Shown: positions 1 to 6,570, numbered from the stretch's first letter. The stretch is DNA of 6,757 nucleotides from Fidelibacterota bacterium UBA7303 (GCA_002471805.1 DKQR01000115.1:1-6757), one strand, 5' to 3'. A program made the numbers and translations. Notes: generated from the letters alone by a model not told the origin.

Positions 1-381
1 CGGATCTGCAAGGGAATCTACCAGGAAGCGGAGACCATCGCCTTCCAAGGCAGCGAGGAAATAAAGGAAAATTTTATGACCCTGGCCAGGGCCTTATCCG
101 CCAAAGGCGCTTATGCCGGCTATGCTACTCATGACCAGGATCTTATCGATCAACTTCTGGCATGGATTGAATCAGAAAATATTCCACCGGACAAATTCGA
201 ATTCCAGGTTTTGTACGGCGTGCCCATGGCCGGCCGATTGGAGGAGCTTAGGAATCAAGGCTATAAAATAAGAGTTTATGTACCTTTTGGGCCAGATTGG
301 TTTGATTATTCTCTGCGCCGGTTAAAGGAAAACCCAGACATTGTAGGTTACGTAATCAAGAACATGTTTAAAAATGAATGA
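1..381 (+). CDS. Proline dehydrogenase, C-terminal part (5' end outside window)
   Basis: The reading frame is open from base 1 and ends at TGA 379-381, giving the last 126 residues of a FAD-dependent proline dehydrogenase (proline to pyrroline-5-carboxylate, first step of proline catabolism). What is seen: an RICKGIYQEAE strand near the start (family KGxYxE), the YATHD motif, FEFQVLYGV, then RVYVPFGPDWFDYSLRRL, whose paired arginines (fragment residues 106-107) are the family's proline-carboxylate binders. The protein stops about 20 residues after this motif, so no P5C dehydrogenase domain follows; it is a monofunctional enzyme, not a bifunctional PutA. An internal ATG at 76 is not the true start, because conserved sequence lies before it. 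The next gene overlaps its end by 8 bp, indicating co-transcription. Family assignment is firm; the electron acceptor is inferred from the family (membrane quinone). Confidence 0.93.
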   Translation, partial: RICKGIYQEAETIAFQGSEEIKENFMTLARALSAKGAYAGYATHDQDLIDQLLAWIESENIPPDKFEFQVLYGVPMAGRLEELRNQGYKIRVYVPFGPDWFDYSLRRLKENPDIVGYVIKNMFKNE

Positions 382-772
382 CATTGATACAATTAAGAAA
401 ATTTACCAGATGAAAACCATCGCCGTGGTGGGTATGAGCCCCAAGCCGGAGCGGCCCAGCCATTATGTGGCCATGTATCTAATAGAGAACGGCTATGAGG
501 TTATCCCTGTAAATCCCGGTCATAAAGAAATTGCAGGGATTACCTCATACCCATCCCTTCTGGACATTCCTAAAAAAGTGGATGTGGTTGATGTATTCCG
601 CCGGCCGGAACACGTACTGCTCATTGCGGAAGCGGCCATTGAAATCGGTGCCAAAGCACTGTGGCTCCAGGACGATGTAATTCATGATGATGCAGCCAAT
701 CTAGCGGAAAAAGCAGGCCTGCTGGTGGTGATGAACGACTGCATGCTGCGGCGACATCGACAAGCATCCTAG
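374..772 (+). CDS. CoA-binding domain protein (YccU-like)
   Basis: A 132-residue protein consisting of one CoA_binding_2 Rossmann domain, the usual length for this family. Visible features: the nucleotide-binding loop TIAVVGMSPKPERPS (residues 15-29), then VIPVNPGHKEIAG (43-55), VDVVDVFRRPEHV (69-81), GAKALWLQDDVI (92-103) and the closing VVMNDCM (118-124). These blocks match the YccU-type proteins, cytosolic CoA binders related to the CoA-binding domain of succinyl-CoA synthetase, with no established reaction. The ATG at 374 lies inside the end of the proline dehydrogenase gene (8-bp overlap) and no strong Shine-Dalgarno is visible, so translation is probably coupled. A role near proline/acyl-CoA metabolism is context inference only. 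The gene ends with TAG at 770-772. Confidence 0.93.
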   Translation: MNDIDTIKKIYQMKTIAVVGMSPKPERPSHYVAMYLIENGYEVIPVNPGHKEIAGITSYPSLLDIPKKVDVVDVFRRPEHVLLIAEAAIEIGAKALWLQDDVIHDDAANLAEKAGLLVVMNDCMLRRHRQAS

Positions 773-841
773 CACCAGGTTGCTAACTAATCTAAAGGGC
801 TTTTTACCGCCAGCGATCCAATCTGCATCACGTGGGTATAA

Positions 842-889
842 ATCATAGTGCTGCGGACGGCTTAATATGGCAGCATGATTTTGGTTTTT
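842..889 (+). terminator. Possible rho-independent terminator of the proline dehydrogenase operon
   Basis: TGCTGC (849-854) pairs with GCAGCA (870-875) across a 15-nt loop. The stem is extended by ATCA (842-845) with TGAT (876-879), with a three-base bulge on the left arm. A T-rich run, TTTTGGTTTTT, follows directly (879-889). It sits about 70 nt after the stop of the CoA-binding gene, a reasonable place for the operon to end. The loop is long and the T-tract is broken by GG, so efficiency is doubtful. Confidence 0.4.
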
Positions 890-1037
890 GAAGAAAAAAT
901 GAAAATTTGTATATTTAAAAAAATAAGTGGAATAAATACCTCTTCTGCCCACCAAAGGCGGACAAGCCAGTAAGTTTCACCGCTATTTTCCTTGTAATTG
1001 AAGATGGTTATGGATTTTAAAATTTCAAAATAATTAA

Positions 1038-1094
1038 TGGTAATGAAAACCTGGAGCTATTGAAAATTTCTGAATTGTAGGTTTTCTATTACCA
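1038..1094. repeat. Long imperfect inverted repeat upstream of the ligase/deacylase operon
   Basis: TGGTAATGAAAACCT (1038-1052) is the reverse complement of AGGTTTTCTATTACCA (1079-1094) apart from one extra T at 1087, giving 15 base pairs with a single bulge around a 26-nt loop. It lies about 40 bp upstream of the predicted -35 box at 1132. There is no T-tract after it on the plus strand, so it is unlikely to be a terminator in that direction. It could be an operator, the stem of a small RNA, or the remains of a small non-autonomous mobile element; the sequence does not decide between these. Confidence 0.65.
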
Positions 1095-1131
1095 GAATTT
1101 ATGCTGTAAGATTCTGCCACAATTAAATATA

Positions 1132-1160
1132 TTAACTATCCGATATAAGATATTTATTAT
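1132..1160 (+). promoter_or_regulatory. Predicted sigma70-type promoter of the ligase/deacylase operon
   Basis: TTAACT (1132-1137, four of six consensus bases) and TATTAT (1155-1160, five of six) are separated by exactly 17 bp. Transcription would begin near 1167, leaving a short leader of about 20 nt that contains the GAGG ribosome-binding site (1178-1181) seven bases before the ATG at 1189. Position and spacing support it, although such boxes are easy to find in AT-rich DNA. Confidence 0.5.
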
Positions 1161-1188
1161 AAGTAAAACAAAACCTTGAGGAATTGTT

Positions 1189-2679
1189 ATGGGCCGTGAA
1201 ATCGGTGATAGAGAGTATACTGCAAAAGATTATGAGCAATTCAACCGCTGTATTCATGATCAAGTCGATATATTAAAAAAAGTTATTGCCCGACCGGAAT
1301 TCGGCAGTGGCGAAACTTGTATCGGTGCCGAACTTGAATTGTACTTAATGAATGAGCAGAGTGACGTTAGTCCTGTCAATCTCCAATTACTGGAAATGCT
1401 GCAGGATGAACAATTTCAACCAGAATTAAATCAATTCAATTTGGAACTCAATTTAACGCCGGTGAAAGCCGCAGGTGATCCCTTTAGCCAGATCACCAAA
1501 GAAATGTTAACCAAGTTTAATTATTTATGGTCGATAGCCGAACAGATAAAAACCCGTCCTCTTGCCGTTGGGATTCTGCCCACACTTCAGGAAAAACATC
1601 TCACCAATGAATATGTGACCAACCTGGGACGCTACCGAATTCTCTGTCGGGAACTGCTCAAGAAACGAGGAGAACCATTTCATATAAAGATTGAAGGTAA
1701 AGAAGAGTCTGTGGATTTTTTTACGTCGGAAGTTTCCGTTGAAGGCGCAAATACTTCGTTTCAAGTTCACCTGATGACCGATAAAGATAAGTTTGCCAAT
1801 ACCTTTAACGCAGCGCAAATGACCATGCCCATGGCAATTGCTGTGGCGGCAAATTCAGGCGTATTACTGGGCAAATGTTTGTGGCATGAAACCCGCGTGG
1901 TCTTGTTTAAACAATCTATTGATAACCGTATGCCTGATATATCAGGATGGCGACAACCCTCGCGGGTTACTTTTGGCCATGGCTGGGTAAGGAAAGGTGC
2001 CTGGGAGTTATTTTCTGAAACGGTCAATTTATATGAACCTATCATTCCTGAGCTCTTCGATGAGAACCTTGAAGTCATCCAGGAAGAAAAAGTGCCTGAA
2101 TTGGCTGAGCTTAATCTGCATATGGGAACCACCTGGCCATGGAACCGCGCCATTTATTCAAATGCCGGCAATGGCCATTTAAGAATTGAATTTAGAGCAC
2201 TTCCGGCAGGTCCCACGGCGCTTGATATGTTGGCGAATTCGGCATTTTCAATAGGAATGGCTGTGGGGCTTGAAGACAGGATTGATGAATATATGTCGCG
2301 TTTCCCTTTTCGTTTTGCGGAATATAATTTTTACCGGGCGGCAAAACGCGGTTTGGAAGCAACCATTCTATGGCCCCAGAACTACCAGAATAAACCGGTT
2401 GAAATACCAATCAAGAATGTGATTGATGATATGTTACAGGTTGCAAACGATGGTCTCAGTCAATTGGGCGTTGAACTGGCCGAGCGAAATAAGTACCTAA
2501 ATATTATTCAACGTCGCCTTGCTACTGGTGTAACGGGAGCAATATGGACCCAAAACACTTTAAGATACCTTAGAAAATCGATGAATAATGATAAAGCCTG
2601 TGCAAAATTGCTTAATATGTATTTTGAAAATCAAATGCAGGGCCATCCTGTAAGTGAATGGGAATGCTGCTGGAAATGA
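1189..2679 (+). CDS. GCS2-family glutamate-cysteine ligase-like carboxylate-amine ligase
   Basis: A 496-residue cytosolic protein of the glutamate-cysteine ligase type 2 (GCS2) fold, which uses ATP to join a carboxylate (typically glutamate gamma-carboxyl) to an amine. Seen: the metal/ATP glutamate motif IGAELELYL (45-53), the second acidic strand QFNLELNLTP (82-91), NTSFQVHLM (188-196), LHMGTTWPWNRAIYSN (310-325), and the hallmark RIEFRALPAGPT (332-343). The C-terminal helices include RRLATGVTGAIWTQN (442-456). It is longer than the roughly 370-residue YbdK type. The start is supported by GAGG at 1178-1181. The gene overlaps the aspartoacylase-like gene, so the two products are made together. 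True glutathione synthesis is unlikely to be its job: no glutathione synthetase is nearby and the partner is an N-deacylase. Family membership is clear; substrate is unknown. Confidence 0.85.
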   Translation: MGREIGDREYTAKDYEQFNRCIHDQVDILKKVIARPEFGSGETCIGAELELYLMNEQSDVSPVNLQLLEMLQDEQFQPELNQFNLELNLTPVKAAGDPFSQITKEMLTKFNYLWSIAEQIKTRPLAVGILPTLQEKHLTNEYVTNLGRYRILCRELLKKRGEPFHIKIEGKEESVDFFTSEVSVEGANTSFQVHLMTDKDKFANTFNAAQMTMPMAIAVAANSGVLLGKCLWHETRVVLFKQSIDNRMPDISGWRQPSRVTFGHGWVRKGAWELFSETVNLYEPIIPELFDENLEVIQEEKVPELAELNLHMGTTWPWNRAIYSNAGNGHLRIEFRALPAGPTALDMLANSAFSIGMAVGLEDRIDEYMSRFPFRFAEYNFYRAAKRGLEATILWPQNYQNKPVEIPIKNVIDDMLQVANDGLSQLGVELAERNKYLNIIQRRLATGVTGAIWTQNTLRYLRKSMNNDKACAKLLNMYFENQMQGHPVSEWECCWK

Positions 2680-3743
2680 ATCAACTGCTTAAAGTTGATA
2701 TTAATTATTTTGATGAAAGTTTTCGCTCCCAGATTGCGCCGACGGCCTTAGGTTTTTTACAACAATTGGATGGTTTAAGTATTTTTGATATTAAAGGAGT
2801 GGATCAATCCCGTAACCGTGTTATTACTACATTAATTCACGGTAATGAGCCATCGGGTTTCATTGCCAGTCATTGGTGGTTACGACACAATAAAATTCCT
2901 GCAACCAATATCAGGATAATCATTTGTAATCCAGAAGCGGCGAAAACCAAACCAAAATTTTCCAATCGGTATTTAGCGCACGAAAAAGATCTTAATCGTT
3001 TTTTCTCTGCTTGTGATTCGGATATGTCGGAAATTGCACTGAGGGCCCGTCAAATTAAACAAGCGGTGGCGGAAGTGAAGCCTGAAGCTGTGATCGATCT
3101 GCACAATACTTCAGGGTCCAGTCCGGCTTTTGGTGTGATATTGTCAGATGATGAGCGGACATTGGATTTAGTTTCTTTATTTACTAACAAATTGATTCTA
3201 ACGGGGTTAACCGTTGGATCCATTATGGAACAGTCATTTAATGCACCTTTTGCCACTATAGAATGTGGCGGAAGCAATGAAATATCCTCCCATCAGGTGG
3301 CAAAAGATGGATTACATGAATTTGTTAGTAGAGAGTTCATTTTCGATAATCATTCAGATCGAGTCGAAATACATCGTCATCCTTTGCGAATTGAATTGAT
3401 TGGAGATGCATCAATCGGCTTTTCTCATGACCGTCTGCCTACAACCGATATTACTTTGAGAGCTGATGTAGAAAAATTTAATCGACAGTGTATTTCGGCG
3501 GGAGAGTTTATAGGTTGGTGCGATACAGGGGAACTACTACCACTACAAGCGATTGATGAGCAGGGAGTGGATCAAATCGACCATTTAATCGATAGAGATA
3601 ATGGCTGTTTATTTGCCAAACAAACCATGCAGTTTTTTATGGTTAACACTATTTTGGAAATTGCAACCAATGACTGTTTGTTTTATGCCACGGTGGAAAA
3701 ATCTTCCCTGAAAGAGATGGAAAAGATCAGAATTGGCATATAA
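2658..3743 (+). CDS. Aspartoacylase / succinylglutamate desuccinylase-family zinc hydrolase
   Basis: A 361-residue protein of the AstE/AspA family, zinc carboxypeptidase-like enzymes that hydrolyse N-acyl amino acids. Seen, counting from the ATG at 2658: HGNEPSG (61-67), giving zinc ligands His61 and Glu64; NPEAAK (91-96); RY at 104-105 followed by DLNRFF (111-116), the substrate-binding Arg and Asn-Arg of aspartoacylases; DLHNTSG (147-153), third zinc ligand His149; and IECGG (201-205), with catalytic Glu202. All key residues are present, so it should be active. Three in-frame ATGs compete: 2658, 2664 and 2676. The one at 2676 forms an ATGA overlap with the upstream stop and removes only six residues, so it may be the real start; none has a strong ribosome-binding site. 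No signal peptide is apparent. Family confident, acyl substrate unknown. Confidence 0.88.
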   Translation: MGMLLEMNQLLKVDINYFDESFRSQIAPTALGFLQQLDGLSIFDIKGVDQSRNRVITTLIHGNEPSGFIASHWWLRHNKIPATNIRIIICNPEAAKTKPKFSNRYLAHEKDLNRFFSACDSDMSEIALRARQIKQAVAEVKPEAVIDLHNTSGSSPAFGVILSDDERTLDLVSLFTNKLILTGLTVGSIMEQSFNAPFATIECGGSNEISSHQVAKDGLHEFVSREFIFDNHSDRVEIHRHPLRIELIGDASIGFSHDRLPTTDITLRADVEKFNRQCISAGEFIGWCDTGELLPLQAIDEQGVDQIDHLIDRDNGCLFAKQTMQFFMVNTILEIATNDCLFYATVEKSSLKEMEKIRIGI

Positions 3744-3761
3744 CCCTCACTCCACCGAACC

Positions 3762-3837
3762 TTCATTTCATTCCGGCTGATGGGATATAATGATGAGTTT
3801 TTGAATTTGAATGAATGCAATATCCAGCATCTAAAAT
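3762..3837 (+). promoter_or_regulatory. Possible promoter(s) for the GyrI-like gene
   Basis: The 144-bp gap contains a perfect -10 hexamer, TATAAT at 3786-3791, with only a poor -35 match (TTCATT, 3762-3767, 18-bp spacing). A second candidate is TTGAAT (3807-3812) with TAAAAT (3832-3837) at a slightly long 19-bp spacing. Either would make the GyrI-like gene a separate transcription unit. No clear terminator was found after the aspartoacylase-like gene, so read-through is also possible. Confidence 0.3.
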
Positions 3838-3887
3838 TAATAATCAAAAAACCCAGTGAATTTATTCGTTATACCTGTTGATATTTG

Positions 3888-4502
3888 ATGCAAATGAAAA
3901 TAATTGACTTTAAAAAAGAACTAAAACACCTGTACAGACCGTCAGTGAAAACAGTTGAGACCGTAGATATACCAAAAATGAATTTTTTCATGGTTGATGG
4001 TGATGGGGGTCCAAATCATCCAACATTTCAAAATGCTATTGAAGTTCTATTCCCACTTTCATACACATTGAAGTTCATGGTAAAAAAAGGTGTAATCGGA
4101 ATTGATTATGGTGTTTTGCCGCTTGAAGGACTGTGGTGGGCAGATGATATGTCTTCGTTTACTATGGGAAAGAAAGATGAATGGAAATGGACACTTATGA
4201 TTATGCAACCGGAAATCGTTACAAAGAAAATGGTTCAAGAGGCAATTGAACAGGTAAAGGTAAAGAAAAATCCAGTATCTTTACCGCTGGTGAGATTTGA
4301 GTCATTTTCGGAAGGAAAATCTGCGCAAATAATGCACATTGGACCATTTTCAGAAGAAGGGCCAACTATAGAAAAAGTACATTCCTTTATTGAGGATAAT
4401 GGGAGTCAGCTAACTGGCAAGCATCACGAAATATATTTAAGTGATATAAGGCGGTCGGCGCCCGAGAAGTTGAAAACCATTATTAGGCAGCCAATGTCAT
4501 GA
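3888..4502 (+). CDS. GyrI-like small-molecule-binding domain protein
   Basis: A 204-residue single-domain protein of the GyrI-like (SOUL/GyrI-like fold, AraC effector-binding type) family, near its usual length. Seen: YRPSVKTVETVDIPKMNFFM near residues 16-35, FPLSYTLKFM, the conserved PLEGLWWADDM block with adjacent tryptophans, WKWTLMIMQPE, then FESFSEGKSAQIMHIGPFSE and the closing KHHEIYLSDIRRSAPEKLKT with IRQP. No DNA-binding helix-turn-helix is attached, so it is not a regulator of the AraC/MerR type but a stand-alone binder or enzyme. Some stand-alone GyrI-like proteins are known to hydrolyse cyclopropane-bearing genotoxins; whether this one does is inference. Start choice: ATG 3888 is preferred over TTG 3885 directly before it; ATG 3894 is also possible. 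No good ribosome-binding site is visible. AT-rich like its upstream neighbours. Confidence 0.87.
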   Translation: MQMKIIDFKKELKHLYRPSVKTVETVDIPKMNFFMVDGDGGPNHPTFQNAIEVLFPLSYTLKFMVKKGVIGIDYGVLPLEGLWWADDMSSFTMGKKDEWKWTLMIMQPEIVTKKMVQEAIEQVKVKKNPVSLPLVRFESFSEGKSAQIMHIGPFSEEGPTIEKVHSFIEDNGSQLTGKHHEIYLSDIRRSAPEKLKTIIRQPMS

Positions 4503-4595
4503 AAAGGTATAAGCTGCCAGAAAAATGATAAAAGCAGTCTTTCTGAAATAATATATCAGCGTAAATCCACCTTCAATAGATGATCCCGCAAGATT

Positions 4596-4626
4596 ATTCG
4601 TAAGTTTGAAGAGAACCTTTACGAAT
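4596..4626. promoter_or_regulatory. 8-bp inverted repeat before the MOT1 transporter gene (possible operator or RNA hairpin)
   Basis: ATTCGTAA (4596-4603) and TTACGAAT (4619-4626) are perfect inverted copies separated by 15 bases, ending eight bases before the transporter ATG. The loop carries the purine run GAAGAGAA, the only Shine-Dalgarno-like stretch in the leader. It could bind a dimeric repressor responding to the transported oxyanion, or fold in RNA to affect initiation. It does not match the classical ModE box I know. Confidence 0.45.
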
Positions 4627-4634
4627 TAAAAATA

Positions 4635-5795
4635 ATGTACAATTACTTCAAAGGCATCAAGTTTGACCGCAATGAATGGTCTGGGGCATTTGGTGATATT
4701 GGCACAGATTTCCCCCTGATCGTAGGCATGATTCTGGCTGCAGGGTTGGACAGTGCCAGTGTATTGGTCACATTTGGCGTCATGCAAATATTTACCGGCA
4801 GCTTCTATAAAATGCCCATGCCCATACAGCCGCTTAAAGCCATGGCCACCATTGTGATCACCCAGAAGATCAGCCCGAATATTTTATATGGCGGCGGACT
4901 GGCCATCGGCATTTCCATGCTCCTGCTGAACATCACGAAATTGATTGACTGGATAAGCAGGGTCGTTCCCAAGGCAGTGATCCGGGGAATTCAACTGGGA
5001 TTGGGAATTAAGTTGGGTCTTTTGGCACTGCAGGATTATGTTATTGCTGATGGCGTAGCAGGGTACTATTTGGCAGCGGCTGCATTCCTATTGGCTATTT
5101 TCCTGATTGGAAATCGGAAATACCCCCCAGCAATCTTTATCATTATGCTGGGTATGTTTTACGCTTTTATATTTAAGGTTGATGCCCATTCTTTTATAAA
5201 TGCCGTGGGCATCCACCTGCCTCAGATTCATACTCCGACATGGGCAGATATTTTGACGGGATTCTTGATTCTAACCATACCGCAGATACCTCTTTCGATC
5301 GGAAACTCGATTTTGGCCACCAACCAGATTGCCAATGACTGGTATCCCAAGCACACTGTTACCATTCGTAAGATCAGTTATACCTTTTCCCTAGTTAATC
5401 TGATTAATCCTTTTTTCAGCGGCATTCCTACCTGTCATGGTTCCGGTGGAATCGTAGGGCACCATACTTTTGGCGGCAGGACCGGCGGCTCCGTGATCAT
5501 TTATGGCTGCCTGTATATCTTTCTGGGCCTATTCTTAAGCCAGGGATTCGACACCCTGGTCCATATCTTCCCATTGCCCATACTTGGAATCCTGCTGCTG
5601 TTTGAAAGTCTTGGCCTCATGCTTCTGGTTCAGGATGTAACCGATTCCAAATCGAGTTTTATGATCGCTTTGCTTGTGGGATTGATTTCCGGCGGTATTC
5701 AATACGGCTTTGTTATCGGTTTATTTGTGGGCACGCTCATATATTACGCGACCGCAAAGGGTCTCACCGGTTTAAACAATGATAATAATAATTAA
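4635..5795 (+). CDS. MOT1-family molybdate/sulfate transporter (membrane protein)
   Basis: A 386-residue, very hydrophobic integral membrane protein with about ten membrane segments, of the MFS_MOT1/SulP-related family that imports molybdate or sulfate. The two family repeats are visible. The first has SGAFGDIGTDFPLIVGM (16-32) and KMPMPIQPLKAMATI (59-73). The second has IPQIPLSIGNSILATNQIA (215-233) and GIPTCHGSGGIVGHHTFG (263-280), then GGRTGG. These match the plant/bacterial MOT1 signature better than SulP, and there is no STAS domain. The C-terminus is a short Asn/Asp-rich tail encoded by repeated AAT/GAT codons. The ATG at 4635 leads directly into the first conserved repeat; no good ribosome-binding site precedes it except a purine run in the upstream hairpin loop. 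No molybdenum-cofactor gene is adjacent, so molybdate versus sulfate is unresolved. Confidence 0.9.
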   Translation: MYNYFKGIKFDRNEWSGAFGDIGTDFPLIVGMILAAGLDSASVLVTFGVMQIFTGSFYKMPMPIQPLKAMATIVITQKISPNILYGGGLAIGISMLLLNITKLIDWISRVVPKAVIRGIQLGLGIKLGLLALQDYVIADGVAGYYLAAAAFLLAIFLIGNRKYPPAIFIIMLGMFYAFIFKVDAHSFINAVGIHLPQIHTPTWADILTGFLILTIPQIPLSIGNSILATNQIANDWYPKHTVTIRKISYTFSLVNLINPFFSGIPTCHGSGGIVGHHTFGGRTGGSVIIYGCLYIFLGLFLSQGFDTLVHIFPLPILGILLLFESLGLMLLVQDVTDSKSSFMIALLVGLISGGIQYGFVIGLFVGTLIYYATAKGLTGLNNDNNN

Positions 5796-5880
5796 CCTGT
5801 CTTTAACAATATTTTAATCGGCTAAGCGGTCACTATCATTCACAACATAACATAAATACGCAGCAAAACAGGAGTTACAA

Positions 5881-6246
5881 ATGACTGATTTCGAAATTAC
5901 TGCCCTCTTTGATGAGTGGAACAATGCACTGCAAACCAGAGATCCTGAACAGGTAGCGAACCTGTATGCCGGCAACGCTATCTTTCTGCCGACAATGTCC
6001 AACCGGGTCCGCCACACTCACTAAGAAATCAAAGATTATTTTGCCCACTTTCTTGAGAAGAATCCGGTAGAAACCATTAATGAATCCACCATACGCTCCT
6101 TTGATCAACTTGCAATCAACTCCGGCATTTAGGCCTTCAGATTCCAAGATGGCACATCTGTGCAGGCCAGGTTCACCTTCTTATATTGTATACATGGTGA
6201 TCGCTGGCGGATCACTGAGCACCATTCTTCACAAATGCCGGAATAA
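5881..6246 (+). pseudogene. SnoaL-like / SgcJ-EcaC-type protein gene with two in-frame stops
   Basis: Reading from ATG 5881 gives 121 codons of a small NTF2-fold protein of the SnoaL-like/CaMKII-association-domain type, interrupted by TAA at codon 48 (6022-6024) and TAG at codon 84 (6130-6132), with the natural TAA at 6244-6246. The frame never shifts. Conserved blocks lie on both sides: ITALFDEWNNALQTRDPEQV, VANLYAGNAIFLPTMSN, then EIKDYFAHFLEKNP, QLAINSGI before the TAG, AFRFQDGTSVQARFTF after it, and the terminal RWRITEHHSSQMPE. The TAG stands where relatives usually have Tyr (GxY-T/A-F), a one-base change from TAT or TAC. An excellent AGGAG (5870-5874) lies six bases before the ATG. This looks like recent inactivation, or sequencing error; read-through is less likely. 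Family members have varied or unknown activity. Confidence 0.85.
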
Positions 6247-6273
6247 TTCAGAATCCGGACATCTAATTCTGGT

Positions 6274-6570
6274 TTGGCAAATATTACCAGGTTAAAGATC
6301 AAAGTAGCGCCCGGAGCAAAGCAGAACCGTATTATAGGCTGGCACGGCGATGTATTGAAGGTTCGAATCAGCGCTCAGCCAGAGAAAGGTAAGGCCAATT
6401 CAGGGGTAAGGAAATTGATTGCAGAGGCTCTGGGCGTTCCTACAAGAAGTGTCAGTATTACTGTGGGACAAACATCAAAAAACAAACACGTTGTAATAAG
6501 TGGATTGTCTGGATCGGAAGTAAAGAGCAAAATTGATGATAATGCAGCTGATCATAAAAAAGGTCGTTAA
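6274..6570 (+). CDS. DUF167 / YggU-family protein
   Basis: A 98-residue protein of the DUF167 (YggU) family, small conserved cytosolic proteins of unknown function. Seen: LKIKVAPGAKQNRIIGW (7-23), VLKVRISAQPEKGKAN (27-42), the alpha helix VRKLIAEALGV, and VSITVGQTSKNKHVVISG (60-77). A polar, charged tail follows. Length is typical. No ATG is available: the frame upstream runs straight back to the stop of the broken SnoaL-like gene at 6244-6246, so TTG at 6274 is the best start. It has no convincing Shine-Dalgarno, and ATT at 6283 is a weaker alternative. It lies 27 bp after the pseudogene in the same frame and may have shared its promoter. The gene ends 9 bp from the convergent NAD kinase gene. 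Confidence 0.9.
   Translation: MANITRLKIKVAPGAKQNRIIGWHGDVLKVRISAQPEKGKANSGVRKLIAEALGVPTRSVSITVGQTSKNKHVVISGLSGSEVKSKIDDNAADHKKGR

Larger units (their letters stand above)
773..1188. other. Intergenic spacer, 416 bp, no gene recognised
   Basis: The first 100 bases or so are of mixed composition and hold the possible terminator (842-889). From about 880 onward the DNA is strongly AT-rich. A short hairpin, TCTGCC (944-949) with GGCGGA (957-962) around a 7-nt loop, stands out as a GC-rich island near 941-970. It is followed by the long inverted repeat at 1038-1094 and the promoter at 1132-1160. No frame in this stretch encodes a recognisable protein on either strand, and no tRNA or riboswitch fold was recognised by eye. 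Confidence 0.6.

Noticed and set aside
793..806. AAAGGGCTTTTT as a mini terminator
   Set aside because: The stem would have only a two-base loop and four pairs, which cannot form a stable hairpin; the structure at 842-889 is a better candidate.
701..955. Minus-strand open frame of 84 codons spanning the end of the CoA-binding gene and the spacer
   Set aside because: It overlaps the conserved end of a real gene in antisense, has no recognisable domain, and its upstream half is low-complexity AT-rich sequence.
1525..2410. Several open frames antisense or out of frame within the GCS2-family gene
   Set aside because: They lie wholly inside a gene with strong family motifs and show no motif of their own; they are shadows.
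1189..2679. Naming the ligase gshA
   Set aside because: The protein is in the GCS2 superfamily, but no glutathione synthetase is present and its partner is an aspartoacylase-like enzyme, so the specific activity is not supported.
4518..4545. CAGAAA...TTTCTG inverted repeat after the GyrI-like gene as a terminator
   Set aside because: The stem is only six bases, AT-rich, with a 16-nt loop and no following T-tract.
5881..6246. Alternative genetic code (stop reassignment) to explain the two internal stops
   Set aside because: TAA, TAG and TGA all end other genes in this window at the expected family C-termini, so a general reassignment is not supported.
5814..6295. Antisense and alternate-frame open frames over the broken SnoaL-like gene
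   Set aside because: The frame from 5881 carries clear family sequence on both sides of the stops, whereas these frames have no recognisable protein sequence.
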